64,000 bases of DNA from Salvelinus alpinus (GCF_045679555.1 NC_092122.1:14747506-14811505), one strand, 5' to 3'; shown: positions 11,251 through 21,687, counted from the stretch's first letter. Notes: generated by a model from the sequence alone, not told the origin. Numbers and translations: made by a program.

Positions 11251-12454
11251 ACTGATCCTACTTTGTAGTATACGGCTCAGGGGGGTGCAATTAACTATGA
11301 GGTCATTAACAGAAAACCAGCAGTAGTCCGGACTTCGTAAGGTAAGACTTGAATAGGTCGATTTGGGTCGGAATACCCCTGGTCTATACTATTAGCATGG
11401 CTAACGCGCAACCCATGTGACTACACAGCGAGGTGTGACTGGAAGACTTCTAGACCTGGTGCCAGACAGACTACTATACTATAGGCTTCAGTCTAATCTT
11501 CTGTATAGTAACATAATTTATGTTAACACTACATAACCTTTGTAGTTTATCCTACAGATAGTATCCTTGGCCTTTTCTTCTTCATTTGCTTCCATGGGGA
11601 ATCATACAAAGTATTGTTTTATCACCTACCACCAAATGTCTGTGGCACAAAGGCAGCGTTTTCTGCCTCTAGGTTGCCACGGCAGACCAACAGGGTATCA
11701 CATCACATGCAATGCCCCCACCCTATAGAGTAAAGTCTGACCCCCCCCCCCCCCACACACACACACACCTGCATCTGGAAGTATGTTGTCACGGAGACAG
11801 AGAGGATGTGATTTCACCTGGCTATAAAGTAAGTGGTGTGTTCCAGCATTACACAGACATACATCAATTCACACCAGCCATATAAGTTTGAATTCCTTAC
11901 AGTGTTATACAGTGAATACATATGCCAGCTATGCTGTTATTAATTTGCATTCGACTCATCAGATCAATCTGATTAATTTAAAGGTTGTGCTAATGGAAAT
12001 GACTTGTAGCCAGGATTCATATGTCCACAAAGATGAGATTAGATGCATATAATGCAATGTCATTCCTGAGGGCTCAAATGTCAGTAACCACGACATGGCC
12101 CAGTCTCTGTAGCTTGTACATTCTCCAACACAAGCCCTCTAGACTATATGAAGGTCTCTGTAGTGTGTAGCCAACTGAACGATTAATTCAAGCTGAGATC
12201 TATTCATTTTACAGAATAAGAATGACAGATATGAACATATTTCACTGATCTCTCATCAGTGATGCCTAATTACGAGTTTGCGTTTCCATCCTCACTACTC
12301 AGTTCATTAGCGCCGTGGAATGAGAAAAGAGGTGATTAAATAGATAGATGGATTGCGAGGATGAGTCGCTGTTTATGAATTAGACATTCCTGATGGAAAT
12401 ATTCCTTTGATTCTATCTGAGGGAAGTAGAATTAAGCAATAAGTCCCAAGGAGG
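11251..12454. other. Intergenic; poly-C/CA microsatellite at 11741-11768
   Basis: No gene or clear transposon was recognised. A run of 14 C followed by (AC)n lies at 11741-11768. The first 150 bp might still belong to the 5' part of the preceding LINE. Confidence 0.5.
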
Positions 12455-12608
12455 TGTAGTATATGACCAATATACCATGGCTAAGGGCTGTTCTTAGGCA
12501 CAATGCAAGGCAGTGTCTGGAAACAGCCTTTAGCCGTGGTATATTGGCTATATATCACAAACCTCAGAGGTGCATTACTGCTAATATAAACTGGTTACCA
12601 ACGTAATT
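12455..12608 (+). mobile_element. MITE-like palindromic element, left part (split by a LINE)
   Basis: GACCAATATACCATGGCTAA at about 12464 and its inverted counterpart TTTAGCCGTGGTATATTGG at about 12528 form a long imperfect hairpin, followed by AAACTGGTTACCAACGTAATT. The sequence continues at 15733, where GTAATTAGAGCAGTAAAA resumes exactly at the break. I recall this as an abundant salmonid repeat. No coding capacity. Confidence 0.75.
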
Positions 12609-12635
12609 GTACGTAACGTAACGTAAACGTAATAA
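12609..12635. repeat. ACGTA filler at a LINE insertion junction
   Basis: 27 bp between the target copy ACGTAATT (12601-12608) and the first base homologous to the other L2 copy consist of near-perfect repeats of ACGTA. They appear to be made from the target sequence itself, perhaps during insertion. Confidence 0.6.
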
Positions 12636-15583
12636 TGTCAACTATGTGTCTGTCTATCCCTGTTCTCTCCTCTCTGCACAGACCATACAAACGCTTCACA
12701 CCGCGTGGCCGTTGCTACTCTAACCTGGTGGTCCCAGCGCGCACGACCCACGTGGAGTTCCAGGTCTCAGGCAGCCTCTGGAACTGCCGATCTGCGGCCA
12801 ACAAGGCAGAGTTCATCTCAGCCTATGCTTCCCTCCAGTCCCTCGACTTCTTGGCACTGACGGAAACATGGATTACCACTGATAACACTGCTACTCCTAC
12901 TGCTCTCTCCTCGTCTGCCCACGTGTTCTCGCACACCCCGAGAGCTTCTGGTCAGCGGGGTGGTGGCACTGGGATCCTCATCTCTCCCAAGTGGACATTC
13001 TCTCTTTCTCCCCTGACCCATCTGTCTATCGCCTCCTTTGAATTCCATGCTGTCACAGTTACCAGCCCTTTCAAGCTTAACATCCTTATCATTTATCGCC
13101 CTCCAGGTTCCCTTGGAGAGTTCATCAATGAGCTTGACGCCCTGATAAGTTCCTTTCCTGAGGATGGCTCACCTCTCACAGTTCTGGGTGACTTTAACCT
13201 CCCCACGTCTACCTTTGACTCATTCCTCTCTGCCTCCTTCTTTCCACTCCTCTCCTCTTTTGACCTCACCCTCTCACCTTCCCCCCCTACTCACAAGGCA
13301 GGCAATACGCTTGACCTCATCTTTACTAGATGCTGTTCTTCCACTAATCTCATTGCAACTCCCCTCCAAGTCTCCGACCACTACCTTGTATCCTTTTCCC
13401 TCTCGCTCTCATCCAACACTTCCCACACTGCCCCTACTCGGATGGTATCGCGCCGTCCCAACCTTCGCTCTCTCTCCCCCGCTACTCTCTCCTCTTCCAT
13501 CCTATCATCTCTTCCCTCTGCTCAAACCTTCTCCAACCTATCTCCTGATTCTGCCTCCTCAACCCTCCTCTCCTCCCTTTCTGCATCCTTTGACTCTCTA
13601 TGTCCCCTATCCTCCAGGCCGGCTCGGTCCTCCCCTCCTGCTCCGTGGCTCGACGACTCATTGCGAGCTCACAGAACAGGGCTCCGGGCAGCCGAGCGGA
13701 AATGGAGGAAAACTCGCCTCCCTGCGGACCTGGCATCCTTTCACTCCCTCCTCTCTACATTCTCCTCTTCTGTCTCTGCTGCTAAAGCCAATTACTACCA
13801 CTCTAAATTCCAAGCATCTGCCTCTAACCCTAGGAAGCTCTTTGCCACCTTCTCCTCCCTCCTGAATCCTCCTCCCCCTCCTCCCCCCTCCTCCCTCTCT
13901 GCTGATGACTTCGTCAACCATTTTGAAAAGAAGGTCGACGACATCCGATCCTCGTTTGCTAAGTCAAACGACACCGCTGGTTCTGCTCACACTGCCCTAC
14001 CCTGTGCTTTGACCTCTTTCTCCCCTCTCTCTCCAGATGAAATCTCGCGTCTTGTGACGGCCGGCCGCCCAACAACCTGCCCGCTTGACCCTATCCCCTC
14101 CTCTCTTCTCCAGACCATTTCCGGAGACCTTCTCCCTTACCTCACCTCGCTCATCAACTCATCCTTGACCGCTGGCTACGTCCCTTCCGTCTTCAAGAGA
14201 GCGAGAGTTGCACCCCTTCTGAAAAAACCTACACTCGATCCCTCCGATGTCAACAACTACAGACCAGTATCCCTTCTTTCTTTTCTCTCCAAAACTCTTG
14301 AACGTGCCGTCCTTGGCCAGCTCTCCTGCTATCTCTCTCAGAATGACCTTCTTGATCCAAATCAGTCAGGTTTCAAGACTAGTCATTCAACTGAGACTGC
14401 TCTTCTCTGTGTCACGGAGGCGCTCCGCACTGCTAAAGCTAACTCTCTCTCCTCTGCTCTCATCCTTCTAGACCTATCGGCTGCCTTTGATACTGTGAAC
14501 CATCAGATCCTCCTCTCCACCCTCTCCGAGCTGGGCATCTCCGGCGCGGCCCACGCTTGGATTGCGTCCTACCTGACAGGTCGCTCCTACCAGGTGGCGT
14601 GGCGAGAATCTGTCTCCGCACCACGTGCTCTCACCACTGGTGTCCCCCAGGGCTCTGTTCTAGGCCCTCTCCTATTCTCGCTATACACCAAGTCACTTGG
14701 CTCTGTCATATCCTCACATGGTCTCTCCTATCATTGCTATGCAGACGACACACAATTAATCTTCTCCTTTCCCCCCTCTGATAACCAGGTGGTGAATCGC
14801 ATCTCTGCATGTCTGGCAGACATATCAGTGTGGATGACGGATCACCACCTCAAGCTGAACCTCGGCAAGACGGAGCTGCTCTTCCTCCCGGGGAAGGACT
14901 GCCCGTTCCATGATCTCGCCATCACGGTTGACAACTCCATTGTGTCCTCCTCCCAGAGTGCTAAGAACCTTGGCGTGATCCTGGACAACACCCTGTCGTT
15001 CTCAACTAACATCAAGGCGGTGACCCGTTCCTGTAGGTTCATGCTCTACAACATTCGCAGAGTACGACCCTGCCTCACGCAGGAAGCGGCGCAGGTCCTA
15101 ATCCAGGCACTTGTCATCTCCCGTCTGGATTACTGCAACTCGCTGTTGGCTGGGCTCCCTGCCTGTGCCATTAAACCCCTACAACTCATCCAGAACGCCG
15201 CAGCCCGTCTGGTGTTCAACTTTCCCAAGTTCTCTCACGTCACCCCGCTCCTCCGCTCTCTCCACTGGCTTCCAGTTGAAGCTCGCATCCGCTACAAGAC
15301 CATGGTGCTTGCCTACGGAGCTGTGAGGGGAACGGCACCTCCGTACCTTCAGGCTCTGATCAGGCCCTACACCCAAACAAGGGCACTGCGTTCATCCACC
15401 TCTGGCCTGCTCGCCTCCCTACCTCTGAGGAAGTACAGTTCCCGCTCAGCCCAGTCAAAACTGTTCGCTGCTCTGGCACCCCAATGGTGGAACAAACTCC
15501 CTCACGACGCCAGGTCAGCGGAGTCAATCACCACCTTCCGGAGACACCTGAAACCCCACCTCTTTAAGGAATACCTAGGATAG
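12635..15583 (+). CDS. L2-type LINE protein: endonuclease plus reverse transcriptase, intact
   Basis: A 982-residue open frame. The N-terminal third is an APE-type endonuclease (ALTETWI, IYRPPG, LGDFNLPTS, GNTLDLIFTR, SDHYLVSF) that would nick the target DNA. The middle is the reverse transcriptase: motif [12 protein letters not shown] with the presumed catalytic Asp at residue 613, [16 protein letters not shown], and the CYADDTQ box. The C-terminal SLHWLPVEAR and QWWNKLP segments are typical of L2/CR1. No separate ORF1 is visible. The first ATG (12635) is created by the insertion junction; the second (Met 4) matches the start of the other copy. All key residues I can check are present, so it may encode active enzyme, but the missing 5'UTR probably leaves it without its own promoter. 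Confidence 0.92.
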   Translation: MSTMCLSIPVLSSLHRPYKRFTPRGRCYSNLVVPARTTHVEFQVSGSLWNCRSAANKAEFISAYASLQSLDFLALTETWITTDNTATPTALSSSAHVFSHTPRASGQRGGGTGILISPKWTFSLSPLTHLSIASFEFHAVTVTSPFKLNILIIYRPPGSLGEFINELDALISSFPEDGSPLTVLGDFNLPTSTFDSFLSASFFPLLSSFDLTLSPSPPTHKAGNTLDLIFTRCCSSTNLIATPLQVSDHYLVSFSLSLSSNTSHTAPTRMVSRRPNLRSLSPATLSSSILSSLPSAQTFSNLSPDSASSTLLSSLSASFDSLCPLSSRPARSSPPAPWLDDSLRAHRTGLRAAERKWRKTRLPADLASFHSLLSTFSSSVSAAKANYYHSKFQASASNPRKLFATFSSLLNPPPPPPPSSLSADDFVNHFEKKVDDIRSSFAKSNDTAGSAHTALPCALTSFSPLSPDEISRLVTAGRPTTCPLDPIPSSLLQTISGDLLPYLTSLINSSLTAGYVPSVFKRARVAPLLKKPTLDPSDVNNYRPVSLLSFLSKTLERAVLGQLSCYLSQNDLLDPNQSGFKTSHSTETALLCVTEALRTAKANSLSSALILLDLSAAFDTVNHQILLSTLSELGISGAAHAWIASYLTGRSYQVAWRESVSAPRALTTGVPQGSVLGPLLFSLYTKSLGSVISSHGLSYHCYADDTQLIFSFPPSDNQVVNRISACLADISVWMTDHHLKLNLGKTELLFLPGKDCPFHDLAITVDNSIVSSSQSAKNLGVILDNTLSFSTNIKAVTRSCRFMLYNIRRVRPCLTQEAAQVLIQALVISRLDYCNSLLAGLPACAIKPLQLIQNAAARLVFNFPKFSHVTPLLRSLHWLPVEARIRYKTMVLAYGAVRGTAPPYLQALIRPYTQTRALRSSTSGLLASLPLRKYSSRSAQSKLFAALAPQWWNKLPHDARSAESITTFRRHLKPHLFKEYLG

Positions 15584-15732
15584 GATAAAGTAATCCTTCT
15601 AACCCCCCCCCCCCTTAAAAGAGTTAGATGCACTATTGTAAAGTGGTTGTTCCACTGGATATCATAAGGTGAATGCACCAATTTGTAAGTCGCTCTGGAT
15701 AAGAGCGTCTGCTAAATGACTTAAATGTAAAT
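12636..15732 (+). mobile_element. L2-clade LINE, 5'-truncated, ORF intact
   Basis: A non-LTR retrotransposon that lacks the long 5'UTR present in the copy at 25108-29259 but keeps the whole ORF and the 3' tail (GTAAGTCGCTCTGGATAAG, then an ATGTAAATGTAA end). It splits the MITE at 12455/15733, with GTAATT on both sides as the likely target duplication. The two L2 copies in this window are nearly identical over 3 kb, so both insertions are recent. The tail is the one shared by the tRNA-derived SINEs nearby, which probably use this LINE machinery. Confidence 0.93.
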
Positions 15733-15806
15733 GTAATTAGAGCAGTAAAATTACATGTTTTGTCATAATCGTGGTATACGGTCTACAGCTTCAGCCAAGT
15801 TTATAA
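15733..15806 (+). mobile_element. MITE-like palindromic element, right part
   Basis: This is the continuation of the element broken at 12608, with TAATTAGAGCAGTAAAA, then CGTGGTATACGGTCT and AGTTTATAATAGC. The right terminus is shorter than I expect for the family and may be eroded. Confidence 0.65.
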
Positions 15807-16320
15807 TAGCACACACAGCCTGGTTTGTCTAGTCGTGTAAAAAATACATGTTCCCTTTGACAAACACAATAGTAGGCCGATACACACTATGTTCTATATA
15901 GTCAGTGTAGCCGGTGCAAGCAAATCCACATCCTCAGCTTGAGTTTCCTTCCGCCATCTTACAAGGACCACTGAGTTCCGGCATTAGTTTCAGTGTCTGC
16001 CTTCTGTATTGACATCCATTGGCGATTGGGTTTATATCGATGCTTAAATTCAAGGGGGAATTATAATGTAAAAGCGTCATCCACAGGCACTTCATCTCAG
16101 TACCTGTCAGTGGAAGGCAGTGTCAGAACCAGTGACCCAATCACTGAGAGACCATTATTGCTTTGGAAGAGTGCTACACTGCTGCCCTGTAACTCCTGTT
16201 CACAGCTCAAACAGACAGGGGTCAGGAGTTAGCTGTAGCCTGCTTCCCCTTACCCCAGATTTCAGACAAGCACAATAGACACAGTAGAAGAAGAAGCAGT
16301 TCGGGGTCAATTAAGTCATC
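15807..16320. other. Intergenic, no gene seen
   Basis: No recognisable coding or repeat content. It separates the LINE/MITE block from the presumed 3' end of lin7a. Confidence 0.5.
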
Positions 16321-16340
16321 ATTGTACACAAGCACATATA

Positions 16341-16346
16341 TTTATT
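16341..16346 (-). terminator. Candidate lin7a polyadenylation signal
   Basis: AATAAA on the minus strand (TTTATT on plus), at the 3' end of the putative lin7a terminal exon. It is the only feature used to place the transcript end near 16320. Confidence 0.4.
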
Positions 16347-16406
16347 TATACAAATATAATATGTATAACAATTGCATATCACTTGGTGTTGTCTTTTTTT
16401 CTGTAC

Positions 16407-16538
16407 AATCAGGAAGTACAGTACGTCCAGTCAGGAAGTACAGTACGTTGAATCAGGAAGTACAGTACGTCGAATCAGGAAGTACAGTACGTTGAATCAG
16501 GAAGTACAGTACGTCCAGTCAGGAAGTACAGTACGTCC
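16407..16538. repeat. 22-bp tandem repeat, six copies
   Basis: Units of the type (A)GTCAGGAAGTACAGTACGTC repeat six times. The last bases of each unit alternate between TCCAG, TTGAA and TCGAA. It lies inside the putative lin7a 3'UTR, just upstream of its polyadenylation signal on the minus strand. Confidence 0.92.
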
Positions 16539-17774
16539 AGCCTAAAAAATGCAAGTCGGCAATAAGAAAGAGAATGAGTAAATGTACAAAAGGGATCTGT
16601 CAGAGGCAAGATGAACTGCTCAAAAGTTGAGGGACAAAACACGTTCACAGCCCAATCTGGTTGGACTATCAGGATGGCACATTGCACACAGTATGGATGT
16701 TAAATGATCTTGCACTACTTCAATACCCACCCACAAAGGAACTAGGCCTATATAGAAAATACATACTAGAGTTTGCTACTAGGAAAACCATCCAATGTAA
16801 TGTTTGTCTGACAGTACTACAGATACAAGACCACTTTTGATCAGTGTCGATCATCAACTGGTTTTCTAATAGCTTCAATGAATCCACAGTGCAACATGTT
16901 ATACTTAAATATGGTTACTTGTCATGAGAATACTACGCCAGACTATAGGTAGAGGGTTGAAAGAGAGAGTTTATAACAGAGGTCCCTTATTGATAAGACG
17001 ACTAGAACATTCCACAGTCTCTTCTCTTTTAACAGCCGTTTGATTTTAATGGCAGAAGCTGCCTTATGACACACAGTGCATAAGATACAGTTGACCTAGT
17101 ATTACATTGTTAACTTTTGTATCTTTCCCACATACTGTATATATCTAATCATTACTTTTATGTGAAATGTAAAACCAACGAAAGTCTGTTATTGCTAAAT
17201 CTACAAGTTTCCATACAAAATATTTTCTCGCTGCAATATATATAAGGTAAAAAAAGAGTTCACGTTTATCCAAAGCAGGACAAGTTGGACACAAAAAAAG
17301 CAATGTTCATTCACACACAGACAAGCTCCCATAGAAGAAACAATAGACATAGAAATATCACTGTACAAAGCTATAGCAAAACCAAAGTCAGGAAACAAGT
17401 GAAATGAATTCAAAATATATAACAGAAAGAAGTAAACTATCACAAATGACAAGGAGCATTGTGGAGGGTTACAACTTTCAACTGTTAGAGGACAACTTAA
17501 AATGAACACAAACAAAATAAAAGTTAAAAGGATGAGTTTCAGTGCTAGCCTCCAATCTCTCAAGTCACAAGCACCATTGTTTACATTTCAGAACACATAT
17601 CTTTCAGTTGTGCTTCACTCTGTTGGCAGTACATTGAAGGGGGAGAGAGAGTCTTCACTGCTTAACAGTATCATATTCTCCTCTACCAGGTGGTTCCTTC
17701 GGGATCCTCCGCACAGAGATGGACTTAGAAACTTCCTTTCAGTGTCCTTCACTTCTTCTTCTTTTGGAACAGCC

Positions 17775-18889
17775 TGTGAAGGATAGGTGTAAGAAAAGCT
17801 GAGAACAATGGTTGAAACCATTTGACAAGTCAGTACTTTGACAGGTCAGTAAAGTGGGATGCTAATTTCATATTCTGGTACAATAAATTACAAAAAAGTG
17901 TAGTGTACTCTGCTGTGAACTGCGAAAAGCTCATTGAACTGTGAAAAGCCAATTAAAAATGATTGTGAATTAACCTTTTACTGCAGTGGGCTAAATCAGG
18001 GTCACGCAGAGTGTTTCTTGGTAGTCTTAAACAAATCTACTTTGAAACAAAAGCATACACCTCACACACGAGGTTATGGACTTATCTGTACCATGTCAGA
18101 TAAAGAGTTTAAATGTATTACATTTTGAGTTTGCATCCCAATATTACACTTAATATACATCACAGAAGACTGAAATATAACAAAACCGTTTGACATAAAA
18201 ACACCGGATTTTCGGTCAGGTTTTAGAAATAAAGTTGATTAATTATGAAAAATATGAGTAACATTCCACCTATGAGGCCACTAGGTCATTTGACAGCAGG
18301 AAATGGCTACATGTCTGTGGAATTCCCACTACTACTGAGAACAGAGATATAGCAGAGCCTATTGTGTCCTCGGCCTTGGTCAGCCTGGCCAGGTATGCGA
18401 GAGAGAGACAGAATGGCCGGGCAGTGTATCAGAGAGGAAGGCTACATGACGAACAGATTCCATGCAATCCCATGGTGCTTGCCACCTAGCAGTCTGTCCG
18501 CGGTGCGTGTTGCTTGCTTGGCCACCGGTCTCTTGGCCACTGTGGCAAAGCCCTGTAGTCAGCATGCCAGGGTTGATACAACATGATCCCTGCTCAGTCC
18601 CCACACCTCATGCCTCTACTGCACAGGTCTACAAGCTCTCACATACCTCCCCGAGCTAAACGAGGGCTACATGAGGAGGGTTAGTATCAAACGATCAGTG
18701 CCACTGAGGATCCCTTAGCCTGCAGGTGGTGTTAAGTCTTTTGTGATGTGGCCCAGACAGGCTTAGTAATACTACTACCTATTTTCAGAGTTGTTGTTAT
18801 TTTTGCTTTATCACCTCCAGCAATCCAAGCAATGACGGGGTATATTTGTATACCATAAGTCTGCCTCAACTTTGCACTGATGCAGTCAA
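17775..18889 (-). other. Probable lin7a UTR intron, distal part; no gene seen
   Basis: No repeat or coding region was recognised. The open frames around 18362-18659 have no recognisable features on either strand. Confidence 0.4.
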
Positions 18890-19226
18890 TGTCACGCCCT
18901 GACCTTAGAGAGCCTTCTTTTTCTCTATTTGGTTAGGTCAGGGTGTGACTAGGGTGGGCAATCTATGTTGTATTTTCTATGTTGGCCTGGTATGGTTCCC
19001 AATCAGTGGCAGCTGTCTATCGTTGTCTCTGATTGGGGATCATATTTAGGCAGCCTTTTTTCCACCTTAGTTTGTGGGATCTTGATTTTGTATAGTTGCT
19101 GTGTAGCCTGCAGAACTTTACGTTTGTTTTGTATTTTGTTGTTTTTCGGTGTTCATTTTAATAAAAGTAAGATGTTCGCCTACCACGCTGCACCTTGGTC
19201 TCCTCATTCAAACGGCGAGCGTAACA
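18890..19226 (+). repeat. 5' LTR
   Basis: 337 bp, TG...CA ends. Contains ATAAAAGTAAG at about 19160 as a probable polyadenylation signal region. Confidence 0.82.
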
Positions 19227-19315
19227 GAAGATCCCACCAGCAAAGGAACAAGCAGCGTGGCCAGGAGGAGCAGGGATCCTGGTCCCGGGAGAAAAGTGAG
19301 TGGAGGACATCATGA

Positions 19316-19602
19316 ACATGGGAGGAGGTTATGGCAGGGGACAAGACCCTGCCATGGAAGCAGGCCGAGGCAGCGAAGGAGGATCAACGACGACTCCGGG
19401 GTTCGCAACCACGACGGAAGCCCGAGAAGCAGCCCCCCAATTTGTTTTGGGGGGGGGGGCACACGGAGTGGTCGGCGGAGCCGAGGGGTGAACCAGAGCC
19501 AGTCAGGGAGTCGAGTGAGGAACTCGACGAAAGATTACGGAGAGAAGTGTTGGCGTTGAGAGCGCTGCAGAGCGGGCGTGCTGAGGAGTGTGACACCAGT
19601 CC
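19316..19602 (+). pseudogene. Gag-like fragment of the LTR element
   Basis: Frames at 19331-19624 give an arginine- and proline-rich text (KEDQRRLRG, KPEKQPPNLFWGGGHT, ESSEELDERLRREV) that I associate with the internal region of salmonid Gypsy-type elements. A G9 run at about 19450 may shift the frame, and a stop lies in the first repeat unit at 19622. No zinc knuckle or other gag landmark is visible, so gag is a guess based on position. Confidence 0.4.
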
Positions 19603-20087
19603 GGTGATGATCCATGGCCCGTAGCCTCCAGTGATGATCCATGGCCCGGAGCCTCCAGTGATGATCCATGGCCCGGAGCCTCCAGAGACGATCCAAGGTC
19701 CGGCATCTCCAGCGACGGTCGGCGGTCCAGAGCCTCCAGTGACGGTCGGCGGTCCGGAGCCCCCAGCGACGGTTCCCGGTCCAGAGTCTCCAGCGGGGGT
19801 TCCCGGTCCGGAGCCTCCAGCGGGGGTTCCCGGTCCGGAGCCCTCTGCGACGATCTACGGTCCGGAATCCCCGGCGACGATCCACGGTCCGGTTCCTCCG
19901 GCGACGATCCACGGTCTGGTTCCTACGGCGACGATCCACGGTCCGGTTCCTACGGCGACGATCCACGGTCCGGAGTCCCTGGCGACGATCCACGGTCCGG
20001 TTCCTCCGGCGACAATCCACGGTCCGGTTCCTCCTGGCGATGATCCATGGCCCGGAGCCTCCGGCGACGATCCACGGTCCGGTTCCA
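19603..20087 (+). repeat. 27-bp coding-type tandem repeat inside the LTR element
   Basis: About 18 units of 27 bp, e.g. GACGATCCACGGTCCGGTTC plus CTCCGGC. In one plus-strand frame (19631-20329) they give nine-residue units of the type TIHGPVPPA; the minus strand is also open and gives RTVDRRR-type units. Neither is likely to be a host protein. One unit near 20030 has a small length change that shifts the plus frame. Confidence 0.85.
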
Positions 20088-20169
20088 TGGAAGCGGAGGG
20101 ATCTGCGAGTGGAGCGGGGTCTACGTCCCGAACCGAAGCCGCCACTGAGGCTAGATGCCCACCCGGACC

Positions 20170-20506
20170 CTCCCCCATAGAGTCTGGTTTTACGGGTTTA
20201 TTCTCTGTTTGGTTAGGTCAGGGTGTGACATGGGTGGGCAATCTATGTTGTATTTTCTATGTTGGCCTGGTATGGTTCCCAATCAGAGGCAGCTGTCTAT
20301 CGTTGTCTCTGATTGGGGATCATACTTAGGCAGCCTTTTTTCCACCTTAGTTTGTGGGATCTTGATTTTGTATAGTTGCTGTGTAGCCTGCAGAACTTTA
20401 TGTTAGTTTTGTATTTTGTTGTTTTTCGGTGTTCATTTTAATAAAAGTAAGATGTTTGCCTACCACGCTGCACCTTGGTCTCGTCATTCAAACGACGAGC
20501 GTAACA
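20170..20506 (+). repeat. 3' LTR, first 31 bp not homologous to the 5' LTR
   Basis: From 20201 to 20506 it matches the 5' LTR without a gap. The segment 20170-20200, which should carry the TGTCACG start, does not match. This end has been replaced or heavily mutated. Confidence 0.75.
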
Positions 20507-20511
20507 GCCAA

Positions 20512-21543
20512 GTAAAGTTTCCTCTGTGGTATGTGTTATAAAACATGTAGCATCCCATGAGCATGAGCTCTTATTTGCTCAGCCATATCTCAAATAATTC
20601 ACAAGCCACGCAGCTGAATTACTGACACAACATAGACGGTTATGACTGTACAGGGGATTGCAACTGCTTCGTTAACAAACACCCTGAAATAGATTAAGCG
20701 CTCATTCCAGGAACTTAATGTGTGCTGCAAGCAAATGTTTAATGAAAAATTTAAACGCTTGATGTAATCCTCTGTAACTTTTACCCGAAGGACAAGGCCT
20801 GGTATCATTGTGCAGTAGGAGCCTCTCTGACAGGAGCCTCTCTGGTACTCTCTCTGGGTATAAAGAGCACAATGGGTTTTAAAGAACCACTGAACATGCC
20901 GATTGGCACTTCTGTTTTTCTGTTGCTCATTAGAAAAACAAGATTTCAGTCTTGGAGGTTTGTTTCCGGACCGATTCCACGCTTGGTTAATGATGTTTGT
21001 CCCCCATGAGACACTGTAGATGCAGAAGCCTATTTCACTTCCTCAAAATCCCAAGAATTAATCGAAGATAACTCAAGAAATCTGTAATTACATTTGGGCG
21101 TTTTTGCTAAGGATGTTTAAGTTGTGCAATTTTACATCTGATTAAGGTGTTTGTTGCAGTATTTCTCAAGTAAAAAAATGCACAACATGCTGTCTTATGT
21201 AAACAAAGCCAGGGTGCTGGGCAGGTCTGTCTCAATGTATGCTATTGAATAGAGAGCAATCACTGCAGGTGTTCACCCCATGTTAGTAGGCAAATGTACT
21301 TAGTCTAATCAAAACCCATCCTTCATTTACCCGTTGTGACACACAATTGTTCCACACACTTTGTAGTCAATTTGGACACTAGAATAACTGTTTCTGACTC
21401 ATATCGATGCCACATAGGCAGTTTTCAAAGGCATTCGTTGCGTTTTAAATGCTGTTGCTCTTTCAATGGTGCAATGTGTATCTCCAGACAATGCCAGCGT
21501 CCTTCAGTACACCCTATTCCCCAAAAACCTTTGAGGTGCTAAA
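20512..21543. other. Probable lin7a UTR intron; no gene seen
   Basis: No repeat or coding sequence recognised. Confidence 0.45.
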
Positions 21544-21544
21544 G

Positions 21545-21687
21545 AGTCCCGTGTGGCTCAGTTGGTAGAACATGGCGCTTACAACGCCATGGTTGTGGGT
21601 TTGATTCTCACGGGGACAAGTGTGAAAATGTATACACTCAAGTCGCTCTGGATAAGTGCGTCTGCTAAATGACTGAAATGTAAAATC
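21545..21687 (+). mobile_element. tRNA-derived SINE with L2-type tail
   Basis: The head is tRNA-like, with an A-box-like TGGCTCAGTTGG at 21554 and a degenerate B box GGGTTTGATTC at about 21597. It is followed by a short body and the tail AAGTCGCTCTGGATAAG, with GTCTGCTAAATGAC, the same tail as the L2 LINEs at 15690 and 29210. The shared tail implies mobilisation by those LINEs. It is not a functional tRNA gene because the promoter boxes are degenerate and the tRNA fold is incomplete. Confidence 0.88.

Larger units (their letters stand above)
16320..17774 (-). other. lin7a: Putative terminal 3'UTR exon of lin7a
   Basis: On the minus strand a good splice acceptor (pyrimidine-rich ...CTTACACCTATCCTTCACAG) ends at 17775, followed by GCTGTTCCAAAAGAAGAAG and about 1.4 kb of AT-rich, non-repetitive sequence. 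The minus-strand polyadenylation signal AATAAA lies at 16346-16341. The last lin7a coding exon has a donor (GTGAGG) directly after its stop codon, so a downstream non-coding exon is required, and this is the best candidate. The open frames at 17201-17563 and 17615-17821 are not protein-like. The link is inference from splice signals only. Confidence 0.5.
18890..20506 (+). mobile_element. Non-autonomous Gypsy-type LTR retroelement
   Basis: Two direct repeats, 18890-19226 and 20201-20506, are collinear without a gap at an offset of 1280 bp and differ by only a few substitutions. The left repeat starts TGTCACG and both end CGTAACA, giving TG...CA termini. The flanks GTCAA (18885-18889) and GCCAA (20507-20511) match in 4 of 5 bases, fitting a 5-bp target duplication. 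The interior is only about 1 kb and has no protease, reverse transcriptase or integrase, so the element depends on an autonomous relative. It lies in the putative last intron of lin7a. Confidence 0.82.

Noticed and set aside
13164-13865. 233-residue Ser/Leu/Pro-rich open frame (also 26689-27390)
   Set aside because: Alternate frame of the L2 LINE ORF; C/T-rich composition keeps it open. No independent domain.
19535-20020. Arg-rich 161-residue minus-strand protein
   Set aside because: Antisense reading of the 27-bp repeats in the LTR element.
21545-21687. tRNA gene
   Set aside because: Has A- and B-box-like motifs but a degenerate tRNA body and an L2-type tail; it is a SINE. Same for 30212, 42800 and 55450.
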